Numbered from the stretch's first letter, positions 18,238 through 27,871 are shown. The stretch is 64,000 nt of DNA from JAJFUI01 sp039698035 (GCA_039698035.1 JBDKSW010000007.1:130694-194693); one strand, 5' to 3'. Made by a program: numbers and translations. The notes: generated by a model not told the origin, from the sequence alone.

Positions 18238-19914
18238 GTGTCCCAGAAACGCTTTAGGGCGACCGCGTGGATGCTCGTCGTCGTGATGGCCTACTCTCCG
18301 TCCTTGGTTTTCGCTGGGGAGGCCGCCGAGGCCCAACCGTCGCGGACGGAAGGCGAAGGCAACAAGGAGATCGACGTCAGCTTCGTCACGCCTCGGACCG
18401 CCGTGGCCGTGGTCCTCCACCCGCGCCATGTGCTCACCTCGTCGCATGCGGAGATGCTGCCGACCGAGGTCATCACGGCTGCCGGCAAGGCCTATCTGGG
18501 CATTGACCCCTTGAATGTTGAGCAGGTCATCGCCATCGCCGAGCCTCCGCAAGCGGGCCCACCCGGTGCGGCCGTCATCTTGCGGATGGCCGAGCCGCTT
18601 GGCGACGAGCCAGTCCTCGGCCCGCTTTGGCAGCGCACGGCCGAAGCCCAACTCGACGGCAAGACCTATCGCCGCGGGATGGGCCCCATGGATTGCAGCA
18701 TCTATCAGCCAGACGATCGGACACTGATCGTGGCCACCGATCCATTGCTCCGCCAAATTGTGAGCAATCGCGCGGATCCCCAGGAAGGGTCCATGAGCAA
18801 CATCCTCGGTCGAGTCGCCTCGCCGCCCGACGCCCTGGTGATTGTGTTGGTCGAGCCTTTGCGTCCGCTGTTGGCTGGCCCATTGGCCATGGCCCCCATT
18901 CCGCCGGAATTCGCGGATGCGAAGAAGATTCCCGAGCTGTTGAACTCCGTCGGCGCCAAGGTCAATCTGACGGGCAACATGGACATGTCGCTTACGCTGA
19001 AAGCGAACGACGCGGCGGCCGCCGACCAGTTGGAGCAGATTGTCAACAAGCTGCTGGACACCGCCCGAGATACGGCACTCGCCGAAATGGCCAAGAAACC
19101 GGTCGGCGACGACCCGGTATCGCAGGCGGGCGAGGAGTATGCCAAGCGCATGAGCAATCGCATGTTCGATGCGCTGCGGCCGGTCCGCAAAGGTCAGTCG
19201 CTGACTCTTGCCAACGATCCCTCCGCCAACAATGCGCAGATGGTGCACGTCGCAGTGATTGGCGCTTTGGCGGCGCTGCTGCTGCCGGCCGTGCAGGCGG
19301 CTCGCGAGGCCGCCCGACGCGTGCAAACATCCAACAATATCAAGGAAATACTCTTAGGGATGCACAATTACGCACAGGCCCATCGTTCGTTGCCCGCCCG
19401 CGCGAGCTTTGACGCCCAGGGCAAGCCGTTGCTGAGCTGGCGGGTTCATTTGCTGCCCTATTACGGCCAAGATGCCCTGTACAAGCAGTTTCATCTCGAC
19501 GAGCCTTGGGACAGCGAGCACAATCGCACGCTGATTCCGATGATGCCTGCGGTTTACCAGAATCCGAGTGCGGCACTCCAGCCGGGCATGACCCAGTACC
19601 TGGCCGTCCACGGCAAGGGGCTGGCCTTCGATGGGGTCAAGGGCCGGGCGTTCGGCGAGTTCAGTGATGGACTGTCGAATTCAATCATGATCGTCGAGGT
19701 CAACCCGGATCGCGCGGTCACGTGGACGAAGCCCGACGACTGGGAGTGCGACGCCAAGAATCCGCTGGCCGGGCTCGGTGCCGCGCACCCAAACGGTTTC
19801 AACGTTGGGCTCGTCGACGGTTCGGTGCGGTTCATCTCGAGCAGCATCGATCCGACCCTGTTCCTCGGCTTGTTGACGATTGCCGGCGGCGAGTTCTCGC
19901 AAATGCCGCAGTGA
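18238..19914 (+). CDS. secreted protein with C-terminal DUF1559 module
   Basis: A 558-residue protein starting at GTG, with GAGGTGA about five bases upstream. A signal peptide (ending LVFAGE) is followed by about 300 residues of unrecognised sequence. From residue 340 a DUF1559 unit begins: a hydrophobic helix with ALLLPAVQAAREAARR, then NNIKEILLGMHNYAQAH, and the C-terminal H-x-DG box (GLVDGSVRFIS). DUF1559 proteins are the planctomycete pseudopilin-like family and normally start with a prepilin leader (FTLVELL). Here that leader is missing and the helix is internal, so the protein is unlikely to be processed as a pilin. It may anchor to the membrane by this helix. Confidence 0.85.
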   Translation: MSQKRFRATAWMLVVVMAYSPSLVFAGEAAEAQPSRTEGEGNKEIDVSFVTPRTAVAVVLHPRHVLTSSHAEMLPTEVITAAGKAYLGIDPLNVEQVIAIAEPPQAGPPGAAVILRMAEPLGDEPVLGPLWQRTAEAQLDGKTYRRGMGPMDCSIYQPDDRTLIVATDPLLRQIVSNRADPQEGSMSNILGRVASPPDALVIVLVEPLRPLLAGPLAMAPIPPEFADAKKIPELLNSVGAKVNLTGNMDMSLTLKANDAAAADQLEQIVNKLLDTARDTALAEMAKKPVGDDPVSQAGEEYAKRMSNRMFDALRPVRKGQSLTLANDPSANNAQMVHVAVIGALAALLLPAVQAAREAARRVQTSNNIKEILLGMHNYAQAHRSLPARASFDAQGKPLLSWRVHLLPYYGQDALYKQFHLDEPWDSEHNRTLIPMMPAVYQNPSAALQPGMTQYLAVHGKGLAFDGVKGRAFGEFSDGLSNSIMIVEVNPDRAVTWTKPDDWECDAKNPLAGLGAAHPNGFNVGLVDGSVRFISSSIDPTLFLGLLTIAGGEFSQMPQ

Positions 19915-20372
19915 TTTCGCCAAGCAATGCCGCCAACACACAGTCCTGGGCCGGCGGCGTAATATCCACACGACCGCGTGCTGACGGCGTAGTGTTCGCC
20001 GTACGGCCGTTGGTGTTCTCTGTTTGCTCATGCGCCTCTTCCGTGACGCGGTGACGGATGTCCGACCGTTGGCGTTTCGGTCGCATGGCAACGCCGTAGG
20101 TTCCGAGCTGGCTGATCGGGACAAAGGGGGGGGCATTCCCGCGGGGCCCGCGATCAGCAGGCATCTGTCACAACATATTGATGCACAACGCCTTGTGGCG
20201 ATGCGAGAAACCGCCCGTGGCGGGCCGTTCGCGGCGTCAACGGGAACCTATACTTCTCTGGTAGCCCGCCTTCACAGGGCGGACTGCCGCTCGCGACGCC
20301 GACCACACCGTAGACGGTCCATGCGACGGACCCGTGTGACAGAACATCACCATTTAGACGCTTGCTGGGGCT
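19915..20372. other. intergenic region without recognised genes
   Basis: A 458-base gap between the DUF1559 and HD-GYP genes. I see no convincing open frame, tRNA or terminator; the frames that cross it have no protein features. The upstream region of the HD-GYP gene has no strong ribosome-binding site. Confidence 0.45.
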
Positions 20373-22217
20373 ATGATCAACGAACTACTTTCAAAACAGT
20401 GGACCATCCCCATGTCTTGGAAGCGGCGGCTGCCGGTCATTTGGACGGTCTTGGGCGGTGTGGCGTTTTCCGTGACCGCATTCTTTGCCGTCCGGTGGTG
20501 GGAGTCCCGCGATATCGAGAAGGCGTTCCGGCTGGCCGCCGAAGACCGCGCGGTCGCCATCAAGGGAACGTTCGAGACCGAACTGGCCATGCTCGAATTG
20601 ATCCGCACCGGTCTGATGACGGACGGCAAGATCGACCGGGCGGAGTTCGGCGAAATCCTTCAGCCATTCCGTTCGCGCACTCGAAGCATCATGGCCGTCG
20701 AGTGGCTGCCTCGGGTCCGTGGCGATCAACGCGCGGAATTCGAGGCTGCCGCCCGACGCGACGGCTTCCCGCAATTCCGGATCACCGAGCCCGTCAAGGG
20801 GGGGCGGATGGGCCCAGTGGCCAACCGCGATGAGTATTTCCCGATCTATTACAGCGGACCGGTGGCAGTGGACCAAGCTATCGAGGGCTACGACGTCGCC
20901 TCGGAGCCCGTCCGCAAGGAATCGCTCATGTTGGCCCGAGACACGGGCAAGACGGTTGCCAGCGGAAGGATCCTCATGGTGCAAGACTCGGCCCGACGAG
21001 ACGGCTTTCTCGTCGTCCTGCCGCTCTACGAGCGTGGCAAGCCTGTGGGCACCGTGGCCGAACGTCGCAAGAATCTCTGGGGATTCGTCCTCGGTGTGTT
21101 TCGCCCCGACCAGATGTTCGCGGCCGCCATATCAAAGCTGCAGCCCGAGGGCATCGACATTTGCCTGATCGATCCGTCGTCTCCTAACCGCGACTACTCG
21201 TTCAATTCTCACCGATCAAGGACGCGTGAATCCGTCTGGCAGATCGAAAATGAAAATCGCCTGTGGAATCCCGAGGGAATGGACTATCGGGCGAAGCTGG
21301 ACGTACTCGGCCATCCGTGGACAATCGTCTGCCTGCCGACGCCCGACTTCACCACGGCTCGGCGGACGTGGTGGCCGTGGGGCGTGCTGGCAATCGGCCT
21401 CGTTCTGAGCGCCGTGCTCGCGGCGTACCTGTCCGCCGCCATCGACCGGCATTCGTCCGTCGAGGAGCTGCTGCTGGAGAAGCGGCGTTACGCCGGCGAG
21501 CTCGAGCAAAAGGTCCGGGCTCAGACCGGCCACATTCGCCGCGCTCAGGAAGAGGTTATCCACCGGCTCTTGGCGGCATCCCAATGGCGGGACGAAGAGA
21601 CTGGCATGCACGTTCGCCGGGTGGGCCTGTTCAGCGAGGTGCTGGCCAAGGCGGCCGGTTGGTCCACGGCCCAGTGCGATTGCATCCGCCAGGCCGCGCC
21701 CATGCACGATGTTGGCAAGATCGGCGTCCCCGACGCCATTCTGCGCAAGCCGGGCAAGCTGCTCCCGGACGAATTCGAGGTGATGAAATCGCATACGACC
21801 ATCGGCGCAGACATGCTGGCTGGCTCGAACGTACCGCTGCTGCAAATGGCCAGGGAAATTGCCCTGAATCATCACGAGCGATGGGACGGCAAGGGCTATC
21901 CGCATTGTTTGGCCGGGCAGGATGTTCCCGAAAGCGCCCGAATTGTGGCAATTGCCGATGTTTACGACGCGTTGACCCACGATCGCGTCTATCGGCCCGC
22001 GATGCCGGAAGAAAAGGCGTTGTCCATCCTCCGTGAGGGCGCCGGGACGCATTTTGACCCGCTTCTGCTGGCCCACTTCTTCCTCCACCACTCCGAAATT
22101 CGCCGCATCGTCGAGCAATATCCCGACGAAGTGCTCCAGGCTGGCACGACGCCGCAGCCCGGTGCCGCCCCAATATGGGGAACCACGGCGGCAGCGGAAA
22201 CCCCCGTCACTGCCTAG
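20373..22217 (+). CDS. CHASE-sensor HD-GYP cyclic-di-GMP phosphodiesterase
   Basis: A 614-residue membrane protein. A first helix (about 20-40) is followed by a periplasmic CHASE domain (about 50-320; AVEWLPRV and DVASEPVRKESLMLARDTG are typical) and a second helix near 335-355. A short coiled coil leads to an HD-GYP domain (about 390-560) with HDVGKIGVPD from residue 445, NHHERWDGKGYP from 500 and ARIVAIADVYDALT. The metal-binding His/Asp residues and the GYP triplet are present, so it should hydrolyse cyclic-di-GMP in response to an external signal. The ATG at 20373 lacks a clear ribosome site; one at 20412 is an alternative. Confidence 0.9.
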   Translation: MINELLSKQWTIPMSWKRRLPVIWTVLGGVAFSVTAFFAVRWWESRDIEKAFRLAAEDRAVAIKGTFETELAMLELIRTGLMTDGKIDRAEFGEILQPFRSRTRSIMAVEWLPRVRGDQRAEFEAAARRDGFPQFRITEPVKGGRMGPVANRDEYFPIYYSGPVAVDQAIEGYDVASEPVRKESLMLARDTGKTVASGRILMVQDSARRDGFLVVLPLYERGKPVGTVAERRKNLWGFVLGVFRPDQMFAAAISKLQPEGIDICLIDPSSPNRDYSFNSHRSRTRESVWQIENENRLWNPEGMDYRAKLDVLGHPWTIVCLPTPDFTTARRTWWPWGVLAIGLVLSAVLAAYLSAAIDRHSSVEELLLEKRRYAGELEQKVRAQTGHIRRAQEEVIHRLLAASQWRDEETGMHVRRVGLFSEVLAKAAGWSTAQCDCIRQAAPMHDVGKIGVPDAILRKPGKLLPDEFEVMKSHTTIGADMLAGSNVPLLQMAREIALNHHERWDGKGYPHCLAGQDVPESARIVAIADVYDALTHDRVYRPAMPEEKALSILREGAGTHFDPLLLAHFFLHHSEIRRIVEQYPDEVLQAGTTPQPGAAPIWGTTAAAETPVTA

Positions 22218-22335
22218 ACGGCCGGTGCTACCCGCAAAGTTTCCCAAAACAGCGTAGTCGCGCCGGCAGTTTTCGCCGATATTATCCAAAGGACCAGCAG
22301 TGGGCTGGCTGATATTCATTGGCGGTTCCGCCCCA

Positions 22336-22354
22336 TCGCCACGTAAAGTGGCGA
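22336..22354. repeat. 7-bp perfect inverted repeat
   Basis: TCGCCAC and GTGGCGA separated by GTAAA, 120 bases after the HD-GYP stop. There is no T-run, so it is a weak candidate for a factor-independent terminator; it may be an RNA hairpin or a protein site. Confidence 0.3.
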
Positions 22355-22438
22355 GCCTTGGCGGGCGTGGCAAACGCCGGGGATAGTCAATCGGCCGCTG
22401 CCTTTTCGGCGTAGTCTTTTCTCAACGATGCATTTTTG

Positions 22439-22467
22439 TTGACGCGATGCACGGCGAGTAGGAAAAT
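22439..22467 (+). promoter_or_regulatory. candidate sigma-70 promoter of the LEPR-XLL gene
   Basis: TTGACG at 22439-22444 and GAAAAT at 22462-22467, 17 bases apart. Transcription would begin about 90 bases before the GTG start at 22565. It supports the shorter start, since longer frames would begin upstream of the transcript. Confidence 0.4.
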
Positions 22468-22564
22468 ACAAACGCTCCTTTTCTTCCGAGCGATGCGACG
22501 GGCATCAAGGACGATTCCCTTCGCGTGTTGGTTTCGATACGGTCGCCAGCCAAGGAGTCAGGCG

Positions 22565-24442
22565 GTGTCAATCAGATCGCAACTGTCTTCGTTGTTCCGC
22601 CGCGGATGGAATCGCACGGGCGGGTCTTGTTCAGCGACACCCAGCCTGCGCAGCGCCCTCTTGGGCCGTCGGCTGCGGCTCGAGCCGTTGGAAGACCGGC
22701 AATTGCTGTCCGCTTCGCCGACCTTCACCATCACCGCGCCCACTTCGGGAGGCTACACGGTCGGCGACACCGTGACCATCGATTGGAAGGTCGCAAATTT
22801 GACCGCAGGCGGCACCATCAGCCTTTGCTACGACAAGGACACAAAGTTCGGCAACGGCAATGAGACCTGGATCGAGGTCGACAAGGTCGTCGCGGTCAAC
22901 GGCACGGACAGCTATGACTGGGACACCACCGGCATCGCGGCCGGAACCTACTACATCGGAGGCTACCTGTATAGCAACTCGACGCCGACGTACTCGCACC
23001 TGAACAAGTCGATCGTCGTTCGATCGAGCGCGACGACGTTTGTCCTGACGGCCCCGTCCTCGGGCGTTTATGCCGCCGGACAGACGGTCAGCATCCAATG
23101 GACCGCCTCGAACTTGGCCTCCGGCAGCACCGTCAGCCTTTGCTACGACGTTGACACGGTCTTCAACGGCAACGAGACGTGGATCACCATCGATCGGTCC
23201 GTCAGCAGCGGGACCAGCAGTTACCAATGGAACACGACCGGCGTTCAAGGCGGAGCCTATTACATCGCCGGTTACGTCTTTTCCAACAATGGGCCGACCT
23301 ATTCGCATTTTGCGCAGGCCGTCACCATTCAAGGCACGACCCCAACGTTCACCCTCACTAGCCCCACGTCGGGCAGCTACGTGTCCGGCGAGGTTGTTTC
23401 AGTGACCTGGAACGCCACCGGTTTGTCGTCCCGAAGCGTCGTTAGCCTCTGCTACGACACCGACACCACGTTCAACGGCAATGAAAAATGGATCGTCGTT
23501 GACCTGAGCGCCTCCAGCGGCTCGGGCTCCTACAGTTGGGACACCACGGGCATCTCGGCCGGCACTTATTACATCGCCGGGTACGCCTATTCCACCTATA
23601 GGCCGACCTACAGCCATTCCAGCCAGTCGTTTACCATCACGGCCGCTCCGGCCATGACATTTAGCATGACCGCTCCCACCTCGGGGACATACCTGGCCGG
23701 CGAGGTGGTCACCGTCGAGTGGACGGCCGCCAACGTGCCGACCGGCAGCGTCATCAGTCTCTGCTACGACACCGACACGACCTGGTGGAATGGCAACGAA
23801 AAGTGGATCAAGATGGATCAGTCCGTTACCAGCGGTGCGGGCACTTACAGTTGGAACACGGCGGGCGTGCCGTCCGGCGTCTATTACATTGCCGGTTACA
23901 TCTACGCTCTCGGAAAGCCGACCTATTCGCATCTGTCACAGTCGTTCACCATCACGAATACGCTGCGATTGGCCACGGACTCGACGACGGTCGCTCAAAC
24001 GGTCTCGTCGAGCGAAGTCGTTGCCAACGAGAATCAGATCGCGGCCATTCTCGCGGAGGCCATCCGCCGATGGTCTTCCAGCGCCGACACTCAGTCGCTA
24101 TCCAACATTGCCGTGCAGGTGGCCGATCTGCCTGGCAACCTGCTGGCCGAGACCATCGGCAACACGATTATCATCGACCGCGACGCGGCCGGTTACGGCT
24201 GGTTCATTGATTCGACGCCGCAGGACGACTCGGAGTACACGTCTTCGGCGTCCGGCAGCCTGTTGGCTCAGTCGGACAGCGCTGCCGATCGCCACGCCGA
24301 CCTGCTGACCACCGTGATGCACGAGTTGGGCCACGTCCTGGGATACCGAGACGTGGACACCGGACTCATGGGCGGCACGCTGGCCCTTGGCGTCCGCTGG
24401 CCCTCGGCCGCCGATCAGGTGTTCGCCGTCTTCGGCTCGTAA
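22565..24442 (+). CDS. LEPR-XLL surface protein with four beta repeats and a metalloprotease-like C-terminus
   Basis: A 625-residue protein. The GTG start is fixed by AAGGAG at 22552-22557, seven bases upstream; the frame is open to 22436. The basic N-terminus contains RLEPLEDRQLLS, the planctomycete LEPR-XLL motif of exported giant surface proteins. Four tandem repeats of 100-105 residues follow (DNA from 22724, 23039, 23348 and 23660), each with ITAPTSG, VSLCYDTDT, NGNEKWI, SYSWDTTG and TYYIAGY elements, resembling Ser/Thr-rich GPI-anchored (KNH-like) repeats. The last 160 residues contain MHELGHVLGYRD, an HExxHxxGxxD zinc site as in snapalysin-type metzincins, followed by LMGG. Secretion is inferred; proteolytic activity is possible. 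Confidence 0.83.
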   Translation: MSIRSQLSSLFRRGWNRTGGSCSATPSLRSALLGRRLRLEPLEDRQLLSASPTFTITAPTSGGYTVGDTVTIDWKVANLTAGGTISLCYDKDTKFGNGNETWIEVDKVVAVNGTDSYDWDTTGIAAGTYYIGGYLYSNSTPTYSHLNKSIVVRSSATTFVLTAPSSGVYAAGQTVSIQWTASNLASGSTVSLCYDVDTVFNGNETWITIDRSVSSGTSSYQWNTTGVQGGAYYIAGYVFSNNGPTYSHFAQAVTIQGTTPTFTLTSPTSGSYVSGEVVSVTWNATGLSSRSVVSLCYDTDTTFNGNEKWIVVDLSASSGSGSYSWDTTGISAGTYYIAGYAYSTYRPTYSHSSQSFTITAAPAMTFSMTAPTSGTYLAGEVVTVEWTAANVPTGSVISLCYDTDTTWWNGNEKWIKMDQSVTSGAGTYSWNTAGVPSGVYYIAGYIYALGKPTYSHLSQSFTITNTLRLATDSTTVAQTVSSSEVVANENQIAAILAEAIRRWSSSADTQSLSNIAVQVADLPGNLLAETIGNTIIIDRDAAGYGWFIDSTPQDDSEYTSSASGSLLAQSDSAADRHADLLTTVMHELGHVLGYRDVDTGLMGGTLALGVRWPSAADQVFAVFGS

Positions 24443-24449
24443 CCGTTCG

Positions 24450-26327
24450 TCAAACGTCGTGGCTGATCACCACGACCGCCACGTCGGCATTCAGGTTGGC
24501 GTTGTCGCGAATCACCGTGTTGGCCTCGGTGTCCAGCGCGACCTGCTCGTGAATCGTGACGTTGTGTTCGCGGCAGAACGCCTCGAAGTCGGCGATCGAC
24601 AGCGATCGCACGTAGGGCGTGTTGTGCCATTGGAAGCCAAACTCGGCGTGGACCCGCGGCGCCCGCCCCTGCTCGGCTAGCTCGGCCCGCCGCTTGTGAT
24701 AGGCCACGTTCGGAAAGCTGACGATTCCGCGCCGACCGACGCGAAGCATCTCACGGAGCACGCCCACCACGTCGTGAATCGTCTGGAGCGTTTGCGACAG
24801 GACGACCAGATCGAATTGCCCGTCGCTGAAGGCGTTTAGCCCTTGGTTCAAGTCGGCCTGGACGACGTCCAACCCTCGGCCAACGCATTGGACGACCGCC
24901 TGCTCGCTCCATTCGATGCCGGCCAGTCGTCGATGCCCCCGTTGCCGCAACCGCGCCAAAAGCCCGCCCGTGCCGCACCCCAGGTCCAGCACGCTCGCCC
25001 CGGGCGGAATCAGATCGAGAATCGTCTCGTAGTCGAGCCGGTGATGGTGGAAGATGCTCGTCGGCGCCAGCGGCGAAGCAACCGTTCCGCCGTCGCTCTC
25101 GATGGTCTCTCCCGCGCTCATCGAACGGCTCGACGCGCCAGGGTCCTTCGTTGCGGCGTCATCGTCCAAGTGCGCGAGAAACGACCGCATCATTTCGCCG
25201 TAGCTGCTCAACTGGTTCGGCAGCAGGAAGGCGTCGTGCCCGCAGTTGCTCAGCACGTTGCAGTAGCTGACCGGTTTATTGCCGGCGATCAACGCATCGA
25301 CAAGCTCTTGCGATTGGAACGGTGGAAAGAGCCAGTCGCTGGTGTAGCTGACCAAGAGCCACCGGCACGTGGACCGAGCCAACGCCTCGGCCAGCTTCTC
25401 TCGCGTTTCGCCCAAGTCGAACAGATCGATCGCCATCGTCAGCGTCAGGTAGCTGTTGGCGTCGAACCGCTCGACGAACCGATCGCCTTGATAGGCCAGG
25501 TATGAGCCGATCGAAAACTTCGTCTCAAACTGCGTATGGATGGCGCGAACGTCCCGTCGGTTCGCGTCGAACTTCTGCATCATCGCTTCGCGCGACAGAT
25601 AGGTGATGTGTCCCAGCATCCGCGCAATGGCCAATCCGACGGCGGGCCCGCCGCCGTTCTCGTAATAGTCGCCAGCCTCGTACGCCGGGTCCTGAAGAAT
25701 CGCGTTCCGACCGACGACATCGAACGCCAGGGCTTGGCTGGTCAGTCGGGCGGACGTGGCCAAGGCCACGGCGCCAGCCACGCGGTCTGGAAACCGAGTG
25801 GCCCAGGCTAGAACCATGTGTCCGCCGAGCGAACCGCCCACCACGGCACGAAGTCGACGGATGCCGAGCGCGTCGATTAAACGCCGTTGGACCTCGACCA
25901 TGTCGCCGACCGTAATGACCGGAAAACTCGTGCCGTACGGCTTGCCCGTCGCCGGATGGATCGAGTGGGGACCCGTCGTGCCGCGACATCCGCCGAGTGC
26001 GTTGGGGCAAATGACGAAGTAACGATCCGTGTCGATGGGCTTGCCTGGGCCGACGACGATGTCCCACCAGCCGGGGTCGTCGTCCTGGTCGTGCCGCGCA
26101 ACGTGCGAGTCGCCCGACATGGCATGGCACACAAAGACGGCGTTGTCCCGCTCGGCGTTCAGCGCGCCGTAGGTCTCATAGACAACCGTCACCTCGGGCA
26201 GCAGGCCGCCCAATTCGAGCTGCAACGGCTCGGCCAGGGTCGCCGTCTTGGCATAGCGCAACGGTCGCATGTGGCGATTGCTGTCGCTGCTCGAATAGTC
26301 GCCTTTTTCTGAAACGGCTTGGCTCAT
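24450..26327 (-). CDS. metXW: MetX-MetW fusion: homoserine O-acyltransferase with methionine biosynthesis protein MetW
   Basis: A 625-residue fusion. Residues 1-388 are the alpha/beta-hydrolase homoserine O-acetyl/succinyltransferase MetX, with nucleophile Ser166 in VVGGSLGGH, Asp331 in YTSDWLFPP and His364 in NCGHDAFLL. After a polar linker (389-425) the rest is MetW, a SAM-methyltransferase-fold protein with DLGCGTGG at 448-455 and FPNVAYHKRR. In proteobacteria MetX and MetW are separate adjacent genes and MetW is needed for full MetX activity. The start overlaps the stop of metY by four bases, so the two enzymes are translationally coupled. Product: O-acylhomoserine for MetY. Confidence 0.93.
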   Translation of the reverse strand: MSQAVSEKGDYSSSDSNRHMRPLRYAKTATLAEPLQLELGGLLPEVTVVYETYGALNAERDNAVFVCHAMSGDSHVARHDQDDDPGWWDIVVGPGKPIDTDRYFVICPNALGGCRGTTGPHSIHPATGKPYGTSFPVITVGDMVEVQRRLIDALGIRRLRAVVGGSLGGHMVLAWATRFPDRVAGAVALATSARLTSQALAFDVVGRNAILQDPAYEAGDYYENGGGPAVGLAIARMLGHITYLSREAMMQKFDANRRDVRAIHTQFETKFSIGSYLAYQGDRFVERFDANSYLTLTMAIDLFDLGETREKLAEALARSTCRWLLVSYTSDWLFPPFQSQELVDALIAGNKPVSYCNVLSNCGHDAFLLPNQLSSYGEMMRSFLAHLDDDAATKDPGASSRSMSAGETIESDGGTVASPLAPTSIFHHHRLDYETILDLIPPGASVLDLGCGTGGLLARLRQRGHRRLAGIEWSEQAVVQCVGRGLDVVQADLNQGLNAFSDGQFDLVVLSQTLQTIHDVVGVLREMLRVGRRGIVSFPNVAYHKRRAELAEQGRAPRVHAEFGFQWHNTPYVRSLSIADFEAFCREHNVTIHEQVALDTEANTVIRDNANLNADVAVVVISHDV

Positions 26328-27634
26328 CCCTGCGAGGCTTTCAAGGCCTGATCTAGATCCGTGATGATGTCTTCCACGTCTTCGAGGCCGATCGACAGCC
26401 GCACGTACTCGTCGCTGACGCCCGTCTTGGCTTGCTCCTCAGGCGTCAACTGCGAATGCGTCGTCGTGGCCGGGTGAATAATCAGCGATCGGGCGTCGCC
26501 AATGTTCGCTAAATGGCTGAACAGCTTGACATGATTGATGAGCCGGACACCGGCCTGCTTGCCGCCCTTGATGCCGAAACCCACGATGCCGCCCTGACCG
26601 GCCGTGAGATACTTCATGGCCGTCGCATGATCGCGGTGGCTCGGCAGACCGGGATAGTTCACCCAGGCGACGGCCGGATGTTTTTCGAGAAAGTGCGCGA
26701 CGGCCATCGCGTTCTTCGAGTGTCGTTCGACGCGGAGATGCAAGGTTTCCAGCCCGAGCAGGGTCAGAAACGATCCGAACGGGCTTTGGCACGCGCCCAT
26801 GTCGCGGAGCCAATGCGTCCGAATGTGCATGACGTAAGCGATGTTGCCCAGCGGCCGCATCGCCTCCTCGAACACCAGCCCATGATACGACGGATCGGGC
26901 GCGGTGAAGTCGGGCCACTTGGCCGGCTCGTTGGTCCAGAGGAACTTGCCGCTATCGACCACCGCGCCGCCCAGATGAACGCCATGCCCCGCGAGGTACT
27001 TCGTTGTCGAGTAAACCACAATGTCAAAGCCGTGTTCGATCGGGCGAAACAGCACGGGCGTCAGCACCGTGTTGTCGATGATGGCCGGCAGCCCGTGGTG
27101 ATGTGCGATGTCGGAGATCTTGCGATAGTCCGGCACGTCGTTCTTCGGGTTGCCGATCGCTTCGAGGTAAACGGCCCGCGTATTCTCGTCGATCAGGCCC
27201 TCGATGCTGTCCGGATTGGCCGGATCGAAGAATCGCACCTCGACGCCAAGCTTCACAAAGGTCTGGGCGAACAGCGTCCACGTACCGCCGTACAGGCTGC
27301 TGGACGAAACGAAGTTCTGACCGGCTCGGACGAGCGTTCCCAAGGCCGCCGAAATGGCCGCCACACCGCTGGAAAACACAAGCGCCGCCGCGCCGCCGTC
27401 GAGCGCCGCCAACCGCTTCTCCAACACGTCGTTGGTTGGATTGGTCAGGCGAGTGTAAATGTTGCCGAGTTCACGAAGCGCGAACAGGTCGGCCGCATGT
27501 TCCGTGTCACGAAACACGTAGCTCGTTGTCGCGTAGATCGGAACGGCGCAGGCCATCGTGGCTGGATCGGCCGTTTGCCCGGCATGAAGCGCCAGAGTGC
27601 CGAGGCCCTGAAACGTCTTTGATTCCTGGGGCAT
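26324..27634 (-). CDS. metY: O-acetylhomoserine aminocarboxypropyltransferase (sulfhydrylase)
   Basis: A 436-residue Cys/Met-metabolism PLP enzyme. It condenses O-acetylhomoserine with sulfide to give homocysteine. Features are Lys212 for PLP in STTKYLAGHG, SSGVAAI at the phosphate-binding region, the IDNTV segment, and the long insert of the sulfhydrylase subgroup with DPSYHGL. The ATG at 27634 has AAGGA seven bases upstream. Its stop overlaps the start of the MetX-MetW gene (ATGA), forming a two-gene homocysteine operon. Expression from the divergent promoter at 27777-27805 is likely. Confidence 0.93.
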   Translation of the reverse strand: MPQESKTFQGLGTLALHAGQTADPATMACAVPIYATTSYVFRDTEHAADLFALRELGNIYTRLTNPTNDVLEKRLAALDGGAAALVFSSGVAAISAALGTLVRAGQNFVSSSSLYGGTWTLFAQTFVKLGVEVRFFDPANPDSIEGLIDENTRAVYLEAIGNPKNDVPDYRKISDIAHHHGLPAIIDNTVLTPVLFRPIEHGFDIVVYSTTKYLAGHGVHLGGAVVDSGKFLWTNEPAKWPDFTAPDPSYHGLVFEEAMRPLGNIAYVMHIRTHWLRDMGACQSPFGSFLTLLGLETLHLRVERHSKNAMAVAHFLEKHPAVAWVNYPGLPSHRDHATAMKYLTAGQGGIVGFGIKGGKQAGVRLINHVKLFSHLANIGDARSLIIHPATTTHSQLTPEEQAKTGVSDEYVRLSIGLEDVEDIITDLDQALKASQG

Positions 27635-27776
27635 TGAATGTCCTTCTGGCGACCAAGCCCATTGCAAATGGCTGGTTCATGCGAGACAGCGCCGACGGCC
27701 GGGAGCGGTCCAGCCTCATCGGCCGCTGTTCATCAGCGAGATGCGTGTGCCGCGGACAGCACCATCAGCGCTGGTT

Positions 27777-27805
27777 ATCTTAGTGGCCGGCCATTGGACT
27801 GTCAA
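27777..27805 (-). promoter_or_regulatory. candidate sigma-70 promoter of the metY-metXW operon
   Basis: On the minus strand an exact TTGACA (27805-27800) is followed after 17 bases by TAAGAT (27782-27777). The transcript would have a leader of about 135 bases before metY. I read that leader for SAM-I, SAM-II and SAH riboswitch cores and found none. Confidence 0.6.
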
Positions 27806-27842
27806 CCGCCTTGCTCGCGCGTGTCGCGTGCGCCATCGTTGA

Positions 27843-27871
27843 TTGACGCCAAGAGGAGCGTCTTCTAGAAT
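27843..27871 (+). promoter_or_regulatory. candidate sigma-70 promoter of xfp
   Basis: TTGACG at 27843-27848, a 17-base spacer and TAGAAT at 27866-27871, each matching consensus at five of six bases. The transcript would start near 27878, giving a leader of about 94 bases. It lies back to back with the metY promoter. Confidence 0.65.

Noticed and set aside
27635..27770. SAM or SAH riboswitch in the metY leader
   Set aside because: A CTGATGA tract and several short stems caught attention, but no SAM-I, SAM-II or SAH core could be matched.
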